The notes under the pieces are model-generated. The model saw nothing but the letters and a program-made list of their open reading frames with translations, was not told the origin of the DNA and did not search any database. The position numbers and the translations under genes were made by a program. A DNA stretch of 64,000 bases from Pipra filicauda (lineage: Eukaryota > Chordata > Aves > Passeriformes > Pipridae): assembly GCF_003945595.2 (NCBI RefSeq), contig NW_024104129.1, forward strand, positions 248,001-312,000, written 5' to 3'. Shown piece after piece: positions 51,036 to 64,000 of the stretch. How positions within the stretch are numbered: the first letter of the stretch is position 1; each line of letters opens with the position of its first letter.

Positions 51036-54000
51036 AATTCTTCCTGCTTACACTAAGAATCTCTTTGTCTGTTTAGGAAGATCATTTAGATAGGCTGGAT
51101 TTATCCTCTTTGTTAAATACTGTACCACAATCAGAAGTTGTGAATTTTTGTTTTGAAGTAATTGATGGCCATGACTTAGACCAGGAAGTTTTATCACAAA
51201 ACTTGAGCATCTTCAATCTAGTTCCATGTTCTGAGAAGAATATGTGTTTTATGGAAGTTTTAGTTCCTTTACCTCATCTTCTATGCCATTTGAGGTGTAA
51301 GAGAATAATAGTGAACATCTTAATTCAATAGAAAATTATGCAATATGTAACTTACTGGTTTGATTTCTGGTTATTGATTAATTACAGGTTATTGATCTCA
51401 GGTCACTTTTTTTTTTCTTTCAATATAGCTGAGTGAATCGAGTTGATCAATGTAATTCAGAGCACATACTCTTGCCACTTTATTACAATACAGGAAATGT
51501 ATATTCATATCAAATGAAAATGCAGCAACAATATGGAGAAGTCAGAGCTCTGGTGATACTAACCTTCTAAACCATCATAGATGCAGCATGTAAATTTATT
51601 TTCTCAGAAACAGCTTGTACAACAAATTCACATAAGACTTTCTTGTCACTAGATTAAAAGAGGAGATGGTTGTGAAATGAGGTTACCTGATTTTCCATCT
51701 GTAAAGTAGTCGTATTAAAAATAAGTTGTGGAGTTAGGTAGAGGAGAATCTAGAAGAACAATTGTTCTGTATTCTAAAGCAGTTAAACCACGATAGTCCA
51801 TGCTACATCACTTTTGGTTTGTAACACATGTTCTCAATAAAAACTCTTAAAATAACATTTTCCAGTGGAAAGGGTAGAACATTTCAATAGCCCTTTAAAG
51901 AATTGAATAACTGTTAGGAAATTTATCATCCATCCAAAGAGGGTAACTTCTTTAGAAATGTAAGTGTTCTTAGTTCCTTAATTTATTCAATATTGGAACA
52001 ATTTATAAGATACCTCAAGTATAGATTTTCTATGGCACTAATATGAATGAAGCATTCAAGAGTTTCAAATAAATTGATATATTTTTAGTGTCTTTGGAAG
52101 ACGGATGGTGAATAAAAAATAAAATTACATTCTTATCATTATAGTTGGTTCAAAAACTTTATTTCCACATCCCACAAGAAATTATGACATTGTAAAATTT
52201 ATTTTTATTATTTGTATTGAAAAATGAAAGTATAGATGTTTCTTACTGTAAATATATTTGAAAAAAAATAGTCACTTAAACATTACTATGTTCCATTTTC
52301 ATGCCTTTACATTCCCATGTGATAAAAACCCTATAACACAAAATATCAACTTCTAGTATTGAAGTGAAATTCAATATAAAGTTCAAATGGAATATCACTT
52401 TCTTACTGCAGTAAGTGTGCATTATGAACCTAAAAATAAGAAAGTAATGCTGATTTATTTCATTCTTTTCCTTTTAAAATTTTACTAATATATTGGCATT
52501 TATCTTTGAGAAAGAAAGATCCCTGGTTTATTTATAACAACTTTAATGGAGTGAATGTTTTTAGGGGTGACTTAGTCTGCCCCATTTTTAAATTAAATTT
52601 TATTGAAATGGAGCTGAATGCTGATACAAGATATATTATTTTCTCGAGATTTTTTCTTCTGATCTTTTTCTTTACATTTTGAAATACTTTTCAGTAATTT
52701 ACTATATTATGGGATCACAAGGAGCATTTTTTGTTTGTTATTTCTTCCGATCAGTCAGTGGAACCTCTTGATACTAATTGAATTTTTGCTATGTGAATAT
52801 AACTCTTTTTCAGCAGAACTAGAATTATTTTTTAAATTTTCTTTCAGTCCTAACAAAATTACATTGAGTAGATTAAGCAACTTTTTACACAATTTTTACT
52901 GGAAAATCATTTTCACAAAAATTCTCTTAACAAAAATAATGACTTTGTACTTAAAGAAAATTTCTACATGAAAATTTAAAAAGTTTTTTTTTTTAAAGAA
53001 AAAATTGACTTTTATCTATCCACTCAACCTGAAATAACTTCAGAAAACACTCATCTTTGCTCAGCTTGCATTTTCAGGTACTTGCATATTTTAGGTGAAA
53101 ATACTTGTCCTGTTCTACTTCTTAGCTATCTCCAAACACTCTTAAAGAAGCTTAGCTTTCTTTCTTCTCATTTCAGTTCCCCCCACATCTTGCTCAAATT
53201 GTTGATTGATCTAAGGCTTTGCGTAGCAACTGTGTCTCCAGCATCTGAAGCCACAGATGCAAATGCAGGCTGGAGAGCTGATAGTTTGCATAGACATGAA
53301 GGTAGTTGATAAGCACATCTTATTTAGGCGGGAATTGATTGCAGAGTCCTTTGAGGCTACTTTTCCTAGTTCTTTACTCCATGTGATTAGCACTCTCACA
53401 AAGCAATTGGAGGCTACTGAAGTGTAAAATGAGACTGATTCACCCCACAGTTCTGTTGCAGACCATGCTTAGTTTTCCTGTCTGTCAAGTTATTGGGGAA
53501 GAATTAATTTCTCCTCAAGAATGATGAAATTCTTCATGATTACCAGAGGGCTGAGTTAACAGTTTTGCTAGCTTTAGGTGCTACAGATGTTTTGGCTTCT
53601 AGGAACAACAGATATTTGGGAAATGACTTATGAAAACCTTTACTTTTAGAAAGTTACTTTCTCTTCTATTATTAACTGTATTAGGAAAGGTATATTATTC
53701 TATTCCAGTTCTCTGTTTTTCAGTAATTTACTTTTGTAGTGAAATTTTGAGGTTATGATGTAGACTCAAATTTGGCATGAGCTTTTCTGGGCTTCATTCT
53801 CTGGTTCAGCTCACTAAGAAGTCTACTATGGCATGCTGTCTTCCCTACTTGTGGAGAAAAGAGAAGTTTCCACAATGTGGACACAATACTTATTACAAAA
53901 AATCTTCTGGGAATGATCTTGAAAGGAGAAATTTAAACCCTTTTAATAGAAACTATATATATACACTGTTCTTATAAGCTAGTGTAGCAAGGTGGGGAAA

Positions 54001-54123
54001 AAAAAAACCTGAACTGTTTCTTCTACAAGACTTTGGGTTTCTAGCTGCAAATATCCTTTGCTATCCAGCTTAAAGGCTAACATAAAGAAGCTCCAAGAGA
54101 AACAGTCCAGGGAAGTATTTCTT

Positions 54124-54163
54124 ACATATATACACATACACACACACATATATATATATACAC
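54124..54163. repeat. Compound (TA)n/(CA)n microsatellite
   Basis: ATATATACACATACACACAC passes into ATATATATATAC. It is a compound dinucleotide repeat of about 40 bases and is likely to vary in length. Confidence 0.85.
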
Positions 54164-55729
54164 TATTCTTCTCTATAATGAAGTGCCAGAAAACAGGTTT
54201 AGGTTGTTCTTTTTGCATGACTATGAACTTTTCAATCACTGCTGAGAAATTTTCTTACCTCTAAGAAATTTTAATTTTCTATCTACGTTAGTGTGTCCTT
54301 ATATTTGAGGTCTCAGCATGTCTGTCCTGAACATTTATGTGATTACCATTGAGATTCTAATAAAAATGACTAGAATAAACAGACTAACAGAGTAATCTTA
54401 CTTTTAAGGAAGAACTGCAAATGAGATCATTGAAGGAAATGCAGTGTGTATGCCTCCCTGTGCTCCACTGGTTTATCTCTGAGTCGGTTGCCATGTTACA
54501 TGTGTCCTTGTAGAAATTTGAAAAGTTAAATGACTTCAGGCTGGAAATTGCCATCACATGATTTTGCAGTATTTACTTCTACCTTTTGGACACTGGTCTA
54601 GTTCTTGAGGTACTCAGCCAGGAAATAGCATTCTGCATTACAGCCTCTGCTTAAAGTACAGGATAATAGCCTTTTCTATCTGAACCTCAAAATCATTGCT
54701 TTAACCAAGCCTATAACACATCCTAAGTCAGACCTTACTATGGGAGATGTGAACAGTGATGAATAGAAATGGAATGAGAAAGAGAAATAAGAGGCAACCT
54801 GACTGTACTTGACTTTTTGAGGTACTCAAAAGGGAAACGATCCTTTTCTTTCTTTTTTTCTTCTTTATATTTTTCTTTTTTGTCATATATAAAATGCATA
54901 TTCATGTCTAAAACTTGACTTTCAAAACCTTTCTGTCCTTTCTTGAGTGCTTTAACCCATGTTAGTTAGATTGAAAGGTCTTCAATGTCTTTGAAAAGAA
55001 TATTTCACTTGAAGCAGTTATACAGCCTACTGATCTACCATATCTACCTATATAGTAGATATAGGTCCAATTCCTTTTAGGATTAACAGAATCTGGAGTG
55101 TAAGTATTCCTCTTGGAGACACTTTGAGGGGGAATCAGATTGCAGATAATGATAACTAAATGTAAGACTCCACCTGTCTATAGATTAAAAGCTTAAGCTT
55201 CTATTATCCTCAATGGTATTCTTAACAGTCAATGTAACCTAGAGCTGAACGTGGCTATCTGCTTTCCTTAGGATGAGTTGAATTGTTCTCCATGATTCCT
55301 TGGCTGTTCTGACTGCACTGTATCTGTCTATAAGGAGCTCAGACACTTAACTCATTTGCACCTTTCCATTGTGACTGCTTATAAGTAGATGTTTGAATCT
55401 GAGCTGAATCTGTGTTTCTAACCTGTGTTTCTCTTTCTCCTCTTCCTTTACACCTTTTAAAGATCCTAGAACATCCCTGTCAGTTCACTGGTCTGTAGAC
55501 ATACAAAATGAGCAAACCATTTTAACTTTTGCAGGTTTTCAGGTATGCCTACTCTTGAAGTTGGGAGTAGTTTCTCTACTTATTGGAATGTGAAGTTAGA
55601 CCTAGATTGTGCTTGTTTTCTAAACCAGTTTGTGAGACAATGCATAAATTGAGTAGGTTGGATTCTGCCCTAATTGCACTACATTCACAAAATAATTCTA
55701 GTCATTTTAAAACCAGTTTTGCTGATGCT

Positions 55730-55774
55730 TTTTTTTTTTGGGGGGAGGAGGGGTGTGTGTGCATGTGCATGTGC
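55730..55774. repeat. T run, G-rich block and (TG)n-like tract
   Basis: About ten T, then a G-rich block (GGGGGGAGGAGGGG), then TGTGTGTGCATGTGCATGTG. Low complexity, with the G runs on the plus strand. Confidence 0.8.
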
Positions 55775-57969
55775 TGATTATTGTTGTTCTTTCTTCCTTA
55801 GCAATATATATTTAAATTTCCCCGCTGCCTCACAGTTCCTACACAATGTTTGCTTGATTGCATATTCTTTGTGGTTTCATTTGGTTTGTCTCTCTAGTGG
55901 GAGGTCCTGCAAGCAATGTTAATAGACCACGCTCCCAAGAGGAATTTATGGGTAATTTTCTTTGTCATCTGAAAGATTTATGATCAAAATATTAAACATG
56001 AGTAGGAAACTGAACTAAAATCACAGCTTAATTCTACATACAGATGTATACTGATTTATTGATATGTGGATACAGCAGAGACCCCAGGTTTACTTCAGAT
56101 TTCTGCTGACAGATGTAGGCAAGTAGCAATTTCAGCTAGAGGCTAGGTGCAAGGGACTCTTACATTCAGCTCACTATCAATACTAAGTTCTTCCACAGTT
56201 TTTTATGAGACGTTTGGGGGCAGATCCAGAAAAGTTTGTGAGCTGTGCCTGTCTGCAGTATTCAGACTACATTAGGAACTTCATTTCACCAAAGCAACAC
56301 TTAAAGTGTCATTAGTGGGCCTCAGCAGGATAATCCAAACCACCTAAATCAGCAGTCTAGACTCTGTAAGTAGACAGTGGAGAGAGGTAAACCTCTCTCA
56401 GGGTCTATGAGTACCTACTTCAGTTAGCAAACTATTTCTCTCCCTTGACTCCTTGGAGTGTACATACCTACTCCAGTGTTATCACGTCCTGAGCAAGGGG
56501 CAGCTTAGAGCCAGCTGAGAAATAGCAGCCCCAGTCTCAGCTGAATGCTTGCTAGAGTAATCCTTGCCTGGAACAGCATATAACTTGAGGGTTTGTGTGT
56601 GGCTTTTTTTTTCCCATGAAAAATTACTGTTAAGTGTAATAAAACCATGTCTTTTTTTACTTTTTTTTTCATGCAAGTTGAAAAATTGGCAGTACATTGA
56701 ACTATGAAAATAAGAGATGCTTTATCATTCAGTAAGGCAAGTTAAATCTTATTTTTCTCTTCAGGAACAACAGCAAATACCACTGTTTCCTGGAGCTTAT
56801 TCCTGCATTCTAACATATATATAAAGGATTGTCTTATATCTGTCAGTCCTCTCTGTCAGATTTTAGGCTTTCTCCTGCTCTACACGCAGGAGACTTTGCA
56901 GTTTCCTTCAATACTAACAGTCCTCTTACACTGCTTATTTTTTACTCATATGGAATTATGCACACAATGATTCTGACAAACTATTAACAGACATTTAAAT
57001 GCTGCTGACCTTGCCTGCTGTTCCTCCTTGCACATCTCCTCTGTTTTAGTTGACTCTTTTCCTGGTATGTGTAAACTTTACTTCAAACTATTTCTCACAG
57101 CTAGTCTTTGTTGGGATCTCAGATGTCAGAAAGCTCAATTTTGTTTAGAAATTTTGAGCCCAGTCTGTTAATTTCCAGGCATGTTCCTGTAAATAACAAA
57201 TTAACATCATGCTCCAAAAAGCTCACTGCTTGTCAACTTCTTTTAAAAAATATCTTCTAAATGTACTCTGACGTTTATTTTAATTCTGTATGAATAAAGC
57301 CAACAACCATAATTATGATTTTTTAGGAAATAAAGATTTGATGCTACTATCTAAACTTAAAAAGTCATTTAAGGAGATATTATTCTGGACTAGGTATTTC
57401 TTCCGAAAAGGAAAGCAAATGCATGATATATATATTTCACAACAAGGATACTAAAATATTTTTCATTCAATCAGTGAATGAACTCCCAAATTTTTGATGC
57501 TCAGTATTTTGCTTTTATACTACCAAAATTTTATCCAAAGCAGGATTCAGGTTTCTGGTTTCTCTGTTTAGACACTTCCCTGTTATTGTGGATTTAGTTC
57601 ATCTTAAAATGATGATCATGAGTCTCAGTGGTGTTTGAGAGCTTGTGGTGGTGATTAGCAAAGGCCTGTTTCTATTCTGAAGTGCACTGAAGTATGTAAT
57701 TAAACGTTATTCTTTTTCTCCAGGTTGGAGCTGAGTTTTGAAATAAGAGTGGTTTGATTGAAAACTTTGCTTTGTGAAATGGTTGAGCTCTTCCCAAGCT
57801 AAAGCAAAGTTGAAAAAGCTGATGATATAGTTAAAAGAGCTTAAACTATTAATAGGAAGACTTCTGTGCTGACACTGCCTTTAAACTTATCCAAAGTCCA
57901 CAATTCGTGATGGCTGCAGATTCTTTTCAACTGAATATAAAAGTATACAAATACCTTTGTTATGTTTAT

Positions 57970-58410
57970 TCCCTCAATGGACAACAAGTTGAAGATGAGC
58001 CAGTGATGCACCCTTGCAGCAAAGCAAAGCCTCCTGAGCTGCAGTAGGGAAAGCACTGCCAGCAGGTTGAGGTAGGTAGCCCTTTTCCTGTACTCAGCAT
58101 TGGTGACACATGTCTGGAGTGCTCTGTCTGGTCCTGAGCTTCCAGTAGAATAAGGACATGAAAATACTGGATTGGATTCAGCAAAGGACTGAAAAGATGA
58201 TTAAGAACCTGAAGCATCTGTCTATGAGACGTTGGGAGAGCTGGGGCTGTTTAGTCTGGAGAAGAGAAGCCTCATGGGGGAACTTGTATGTGTAAAAATA
58301 TATTTTTTACATTAAGGAAAGTGGAGTAAGACTCTTCTTTGTGATACCCAATGATCCAAGAATGTCACAATGGACACAATGTTAATTCCACCTAAATGTA
58401 AGAAAAAAAA

Positions 58411-58446
<36 letters not shown>

Positions 58447-58615
58447 ATGGTCAAAAACTTGTAGAAGTTCCCCAGAGTGGTTGTGGAATCTTCATCCTTG
58501 GAAAAACTCAAAACCTTGACTAGACACCATGCTTAGAAACTCTCTCTAGCCAATCCTCATCTGAGTAGGGGTGTTGGTCTAGTCCAGAGGTCACTGTTGA
58601 CCTGTGATTCTGTCA
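57970..58615 (+). mobile_element. CR1 LINE, 5'-truncated, plus strand, with internal (TG)n expansion
   Basis: CR1 blocks in order: ATGGACAACAAGTTGAAGATG, CAGCAAAGCAAAGCCTCCTG, CATGTCTGGAGTGCTCTGTC, GGAGAGCTGGGGCTGTTTAG, CCAGAGTGGTTGTGGAATCT, TTGGTCTAGTCCAGAGGTCA and a 3' terminus GTGATTCTGTCAG. About 645 bp are present, starting further upstream in ORF2 than the other copies here. The copy is old, with many indels, and has a (TG)14 tract where the family normally reads ACTGTGAGGGTG. Confidence 0.92.
58416..58443. repeat. (TG)14 microsatellite inside CR1
   Basis: Fourteen uninterrupted TG units lie inside the CR1 copy, at a position where the family carries a short TGTGAGGGTG string that could seed expansion. 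Confidence 0.92.
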
Positions 58616-60611
58616 GTTTGTGGGTGATTCATAGACTAAAAGGAAGAAAATAAGTTTCTGTGACTACAGTAGTTTTAATGGCTTCAGCAGTTCTGCTGTG
58701 CCATGTGAACACCATATGACATTACACGTTAAAAATTCCTTCATGTCTCCACAATTTTTTGCCACTTATATCAGTATACATTCAAATATGGATTTTATCT
58801 CAATTTTTTAATTCTTCTTTATCATAGAGAGCTTTGCTAGGAAATTATAGTATTCAGTTTTAAGAAGAGAATAAAAGCAGGAAAAATTATATTTTTTTAC
58901 CTTAAAAACATCTTTGCAAAAAAGGTCTTTCTTAAGAAAATTCTATGTTACAGCAAGTCATCCACAGTGATAAGATAATCTTTTTACCTATGAGAAAACA
59001 ATAGACTGTTTAGTCCATAATTTTCTTCACGCATGATATGAACATCTTTGTTAGATTTCATACACTCTTTGGGTCAAGTTACTAACATATGTATAGTTTA
59101 AATTATTCATCTCAGAGAACCACATGGGTTTAGCAAGCAGATTTACACAAATGCTCTTCAGAACAAGAAAAAATATTGCAAAAGACATAAATGCTGCTGT
59201 AGTATCTCAGTAAATACTAAAGATATTATAAAGGAAGGAAGAAAAGATGATCAAATACTCTCTTTTGGCTGCATATATTCTCTTGTTGAAGAAGCTGGTA
59301 TTAGGTCTCAGTGTTGTGGTAATCTTCCTTTAAAATATTGAATATTCAGAAGCAATAAAACAAGTTACATTTTATTAGATGAAATTCTTCTTGGAGCATA
59401 CAGACTCTGCCTCCACCTATTGAAATGAGAAAAAGATTATGTCAATAACATTCCTAAAAGGTGCCTATCTATCCATGTTGTTTTGTTCCTCCTGTTCAGG
59501 ATTGGCAGTTCGATTGTTCTGTTTTATGGAAAGAGTCAGCTCCCTGTGCTCTAATTTTTTAGTGCTCACTTCCAAAACACGTAAACTCCCTTTAACCTTA
59601 ATAATACAGGAAAATCAACTGCAAATAGCAAAACTGATGCACACCCACGACTGAATACTTAAGATGGAAGGATGCAATGTGCAGAACAGTTGCTGCACGA
59701 TACCATTATAGGATTTAGGGCACACATCATAATAAGCAATATTGTAAGTTGAATATGGGAACTATAACTTTCAAAGATGTTATATAGAGTTCCTCAGTAT
59801 TTATAAAGAAATACAAATGAATAGAGCAAGAAAATATTGCATGAGCAATAATTTCAATAAGGTGATTTTTGTAATTCGGTGGTGCTGGAATTTGATTCAA
59901 AATCCATTCCTTGTGTAAGAATTGGTTCCCAAATGATCATATTTCATTTCTAATGAGTGATACCTCATTAGTGATACCTTTTTCTACAGGGCAACTCTCA
60001 GAAATGTGTATGCGGTGTTATCTGGTACAGTTTCGTTAAATGCCAGTAACAGTGTCAAATAGGATAGCTATAAAGCAGCAAGTACTATTTTATTTGAACA
60101 CCATATCTGGAACATTTCAGCTTTTCTAGTTCAATCAGTTTGGTTTTTTGACTTTTTTACATTATTTTCTTTGATTGCTAATCTTGGAGAATCTGATTTT
60201 TCAGAGATGTTTATGGCTTCACTTTCTACCTGTCCCTGTTTTTCTTTGTCACAGGCTTATAAAACAGAGTACTATAACTGGATTTGTCTGAAACTTAAAA
60301 TCATAGTATTCAGCCTGTAACTACTACCGAATATCAATTATTTCTCTTTGCTAAGAGAAAAACAGACATCAGTTCTGTAAAACTCTTCAAAACACTTCAA
60401 AAAATCATCATCAATGTTTTTTCAAGTTATTATTATGCTTCTTCACATCACCCAACTTAGATTCCCATCTATCAATGAAAGATAAAGTGAAACTGAAAGG
60501 ACTGAAGACTCTGCTTACATGGATATTGTGCAAGCCCCAAAGGTTGTCCCGGGCCATCGGTCCAGGTGATGGAACCACACTAGACAAGGGGATTCTGCTA
60601 CCCATTGCTCT
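58616..60611. other. AT-rich unique sequence, no gene seen
   Basis: No recognised protein or element. GC content rises from about 60520 toward the tandem duplication at 60612. Confidence 0.6.
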
Positions 60612-60876
60612 AGGGCTGCTCTCACGGGGCAATCCACTTCAGAAGGGAGCCATAGGTATTAATCATACCCCTGCAGGAAGAAAAACCACAGCAAGACCAG
60701 GAGTGAAGCAAGGAGTATTTCAGGGCAGGATTACAAACCTGCTATGAGGGCTGCTCTCACGGGGCAATCCACTTCAGAAGGGAGCCATAGGTATTAATCA
60801 TACCCCTGCAGGAAGAAAAACCACAGCAAGACCAGGAGTGAAGCAAGGAGTATTTCAGGGCAGGATTACAAACCTG
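60612..60876. repeat. Perfect tandem duplication, 135-bp period
   Basis: The 130 bases from AGGGCTGCTCTCACGGGG to ACAAACCTG occur at 60612-60741 and again at 60747-60876 with no mismatch seen. The copies are separated by CTATG. The unit is less AT-rich than its surroundings and matches no element I recognise. Perfect identity means either a very recent duplication or an assembly artefact. Confidence 0.95.
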
Positions 60877-63800
60877 TATGAGCCTGCACAAGGCTTCTAT
60901 TCTGGACTGTCTTTGGGTAGAACCCCATGTCTTTTCACTGCCCCTATGGTAGTCTAGAAAAAAGAGGTAAGTTTTGTATGTAAATACAAATAGCCTGAGT
61001 CTGCCTGAATAAAGTGACACAAGGGATAAAGGGCATTAAGCTTGTAATTCCACTGTCATTTGAATAGTTTGCTTTTACTTCTTTTCCTAACAAACTCTGG
61101 CCTTCCCTAGAGTGCACTTTTATGTCTTGTCATAACATTTTAATGTGTAATTTCAGTGATTAATTCTGTCTATTATTTTTCTTCTCAAAAGTATCTTCTA
61201 TCCTTCTGAGTCTGATCCCTTTTTCAGACTCTCAGAATCTGTTTCCATATCAAAGTCGTTTGGCTGTGATATTTACACTCGGGGAAATATCTGGATTATG
61301 GATATTGAGAAATATAGCTTAGTTTTAAAATTAACATTTAAATTTCAAAGCAAAAGAACCTTTAAAAATTAAATTAAATTAAATTAATTCTTTGGGTTGT
61401 TTATATTTTTTAAAAATTAATCTTTTTGATGAATGTAACTGGGAAAAAATGTTGTAAAAAATGTACCCGGCTGCTTTCTTTAACTGTCTGCCTTAGCATG
61501 AACATAAAGAACAGTCATCCCATTTCCATACACTGTGTTTGTCAACTATTGTTGCAAGTTATATGTTGGCCTGTCCTGACCTTCCTATGACAGACAGTTA
61601 ATAGCCTACATTACCATTTCACCAATACAACCAGACCTTATGCACAGTATCATCCCATGGGATCTGGTATGTTTCATCAGGACACACTCCTACTTTTTCA
61701 TATTCTTGGAGGCCACCCACAATACTAGGTTCTTTTCCTAAAACCCCAGAAGAAAGCTGTAATACTGGAGAAATGGTGAATGTGTCAGGCGGAAAGCAAA
61801 AGGCCAGAACAGCGTTTGTCTTCCCTGTGTCGAAAAAGCAATACCTCCAAGAACAGATCTCAGTGATGATTTCCCTAGGGTAGTGTGGTTCTACACAATT
61901 CCTAAACAATACTGTGACAGCTAGACAGCAGTCTAGTCCCCCCTCCATATGTTACATCTTTCCTTCAGAGGGACTTCCGCCAGACAAAGAGCAAATTGAA
62001 CCTCTTTGTGCATGTACAAAACTGTATTTATGGCAGTGAACTTATTACCAGAACATCAAGCCCACATGTTTAAAAACACATCAAGCCCAGAGAAAAACAA
62101 ATATACCAATCAGTACCCCCTATGGCATGCATTTATTCACCAGAGGGAGAAACATTAATGGACAATCAGAGAATCTTCTAAGGCAGAGGAAGCACACTGA
62201 ATGATCTCTCTTCTTAGAAGGACTGCTGTGACAGTGGTCTTTGAAGACCAGAATCAGAGAGTGAAAGAGGAAAGGCACACTGCCTTGATACTTGGAGAAG
62301 TTTCAGGAATTCTTCCTTCTCTCATTTTCAGTTGCTTAAACCCACACTTCAAGGAACCCGCTGGACTTTGTTGTGTGCTTCCTGTCTGCAGAGGTTATTC
62401 TGGCTGGGTTTCCAGAGCTAGTGAAAACAGTCAGGGCTTGCTAGCTCTAAACAAAGATCTTGATACCTGGTTGAACTGTAAAAGACCTGACCCCTCCCCT
62501 CACAAAAGCCTCCCTGTAGCATGCAGCTACCGAATTGCAGACAGAAATTTGTCACATTAGAACTGGCAGGCAGCAAGGACTGTCCCACTCTGAGCCTTGC
62601 ACTCCTGCAAGCAGGGAGAAGGAAGCAAGTTCACCCAAGGTTTATTTTACCTTTCACTTGGAAGAAGCACAGTGTTTCTACAAGATGTTGTTGCTGCTCT
62701 AATAAGAAATCGCAAATGACATTTTAATTGTATTGAAAGGTTGTATTTTTGTTGTTGTTGTCTCTTTGGATTTTTTTTTTAATATTCTCATATTAATCTG
62801 CTTCTGGTAAGAATAGCACAGTTTAAGTCTTCCAAAAGGCTATTGCAGTGTTCTAATTTCGTTTCAATTATCAGTACAGCTCCACCCTTCCTTAAATTTC
62901 ATCATAATGCTAACAATAATGTTACACCTCCTCGTGCTCTTCACTTGCCTCCTTTCTCTTCTCTTAACTGCTCTTAATGGTTCCTATCTGTCTTTAACTT
63001 TGCATTTTCTCCCCCCAGCCAACGCCATGTTCTTAAAACTCATTCTAGCTGATGCACAATAATCCATCTTCTCCTTCCTCCTTCATGGTCTGACCACCCT
63101 GGGCTAAATATTCAGAAGTGTCAGGATACAGAGAAGACAATGTACACTGAGAGATAACTTCTATTTCAATTTTTGTTTAAAAATATTTATGTTTCTTTTT
63201 TTATTTATTCCAGAAGCAAAGAGGTAATTCTTTAAGAATAAGCAGATTAAAATGATTGGGAAAACATGCCCCGAGATGTAAACATTCATATTTTTCATGT
63301 ATGCCTAGCTCGTTGCTTCTGTCTCTGATTTCATGCTCTGATTTTATATTTATGATTTTATGATAAAACTGCACTATTATGAAATCAGAAATGCTCATCA
63401 ATGAACAGATAACTCTTTAAGAGCAGTAGTGCAGACTGCTGTTTTGGCCTGGCACACGTCCACTCTATGGGCAGGCATTAGCTTGCTGTGCTTGGATCCA
63501 ATCACTCAGTTCCATACGCTCCTGAGGTCTCGAGTTGAGACTAGTGATGGTCACTGTTTACATCACTATGACTTTCAGGAATATACTTCAGGACAGCTGC
63601 CACAGTTCTTCCAAGAATTTAGTGTTGGCATGTGCTTTGCATGGAGACCCTTGATCTCTGGGAGCTCTGTTTTCCCAGTTCGAGATAAATATGAGTACAT
63701 GGTGAGAGAACAAGAAATATATACATTCTTTAAACATATGTAGACCGTGAAAAAAAAAATCTATCTCTGAATAGATTTCTGCCTGTATCATACCACTCTT

Positions 63801-64000
63801 ATTTGTGATTCTCATCTACAGTTGTATAATATCTCACAGCATTTCTTCTTTTCAGTCTGGTCTGATTACTTATGAATCACTTCTTGTTGGAAAAACAGTC
63901 TCCTTTTACATCTCTGTGACACACTCCCGTGAGCTTTGGTTGAGAGGTTGGTCCCAGCAGTAACTTCAGTCTAGCCTGTTTGCTTCTGTGAAGATAGAAC
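60877..64000. other. Mostly unique sequence with several unassigned open frames
   Basis: Frames of 109 codons (61619-61948, minus), 119 codons (62201-62560, plus) and 104 codons (63429-63743, plus) are among the longer ones in the window, but none has a motif I recognise. About 61550-62640 is less AT-rich than its flanks. A pyrimidine-rich stretch runs from about 62880 to 63080. Confidence 0.5.
61364..61388. repeat. (AAATT)n microsatellite
   Basis: Four to five AAATT units in tandem, in AT-rich DNA. Confidence 0.85.

Larger units (their letters stand above)
51036..57969. other. AT-rich unique sequence, no gene seen
   Basis: No recognised protein: frames reach 86 codons at most. Microsatellites at 54124 and 55730 are the only clear features. 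Confidence 0.6.

Noticed and set aside
50792..51093. 70- and 75-codon plus-strand frames
   Set aside because: Antisense of the CR1 copy at 50766-51035.
62201..62560. 119-codon plus-strand open frame
   Set aside because: No recognisable domain, no promoter or splice context, and no repeat signature. Length alone is within chance for 64 kb.
1..64000. CRISPR arrays, operons, ribosome-binding sites, prophage or bacterial systems
   Set aside because: The sequence is vertebrate nuclear DNA with avian CR1 repeats. No spaced direct-repeat array or compact gene organisation is present.

Overview
The window looks like a gene-poor stretch of a bird nuclear genome. The evidence is a series of 5'-truncated CR1 LINEs. 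Several still end in the ATTCTATG-type octamer repeats typical of avian CR1. There are also two LTR-like units with TATA boxes, the sequence is AT-rich throughout, and repeat density is low. I found no convincing protein-coding gene: open frames are short (mostly under 120 codons), and the only long one with recognisable homology (29210-29755, minus) is a CR1 reverse-transcriptase remnant. The window could be intergenic or lie within a very long intron.

Layout. 1-262: antisense C-terminal piece of an RTE-like non-LTR retrotransposon running off the left edge, with a 27-bp in-frame duplication. CR1 copies: 3385-3928 (+), 7342-7492 (-), 7782-8022 (+), 17412-17890 (+), 29308-29849 (5' part inverted), 32716-32909 (+), 50766-51035 (-) and 57970-58615 (+, with an internal (TG)14 tract). 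21258-21378: 3' end of an RTE-like element, with a CCHC finger, a stop codon and a short 3' UTR hairpin. 40180-40892: probable LTR. 46183-46520: a tRNA-Glu(CTC)-headed SINE on the minus strand whose 3' tail resembles the RTE 3' UTR at 21345. 48783-49585: a well-bounded solo LTR. 60612-60876: a perfect 130-bp tandem duplication of unrecognised sequence. The rest is unique AT-rich DNA with simple repeats.

No operon or pathway is present. The relationships seen are between mobile elements. The RTE-like element and the tRNA-Glu SINE seem to form an autonomous/non-autonomous pair sharing a 3' end. The 29308 CR1 has the structure expected from twin priming. RTE elements are patchy in birds: the published AviRTE family is known from parrots, hornbills, hummingbirds, trogons, mesites and suboscines. 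The host may belong to such a lineage, but this is inference and was not tested.
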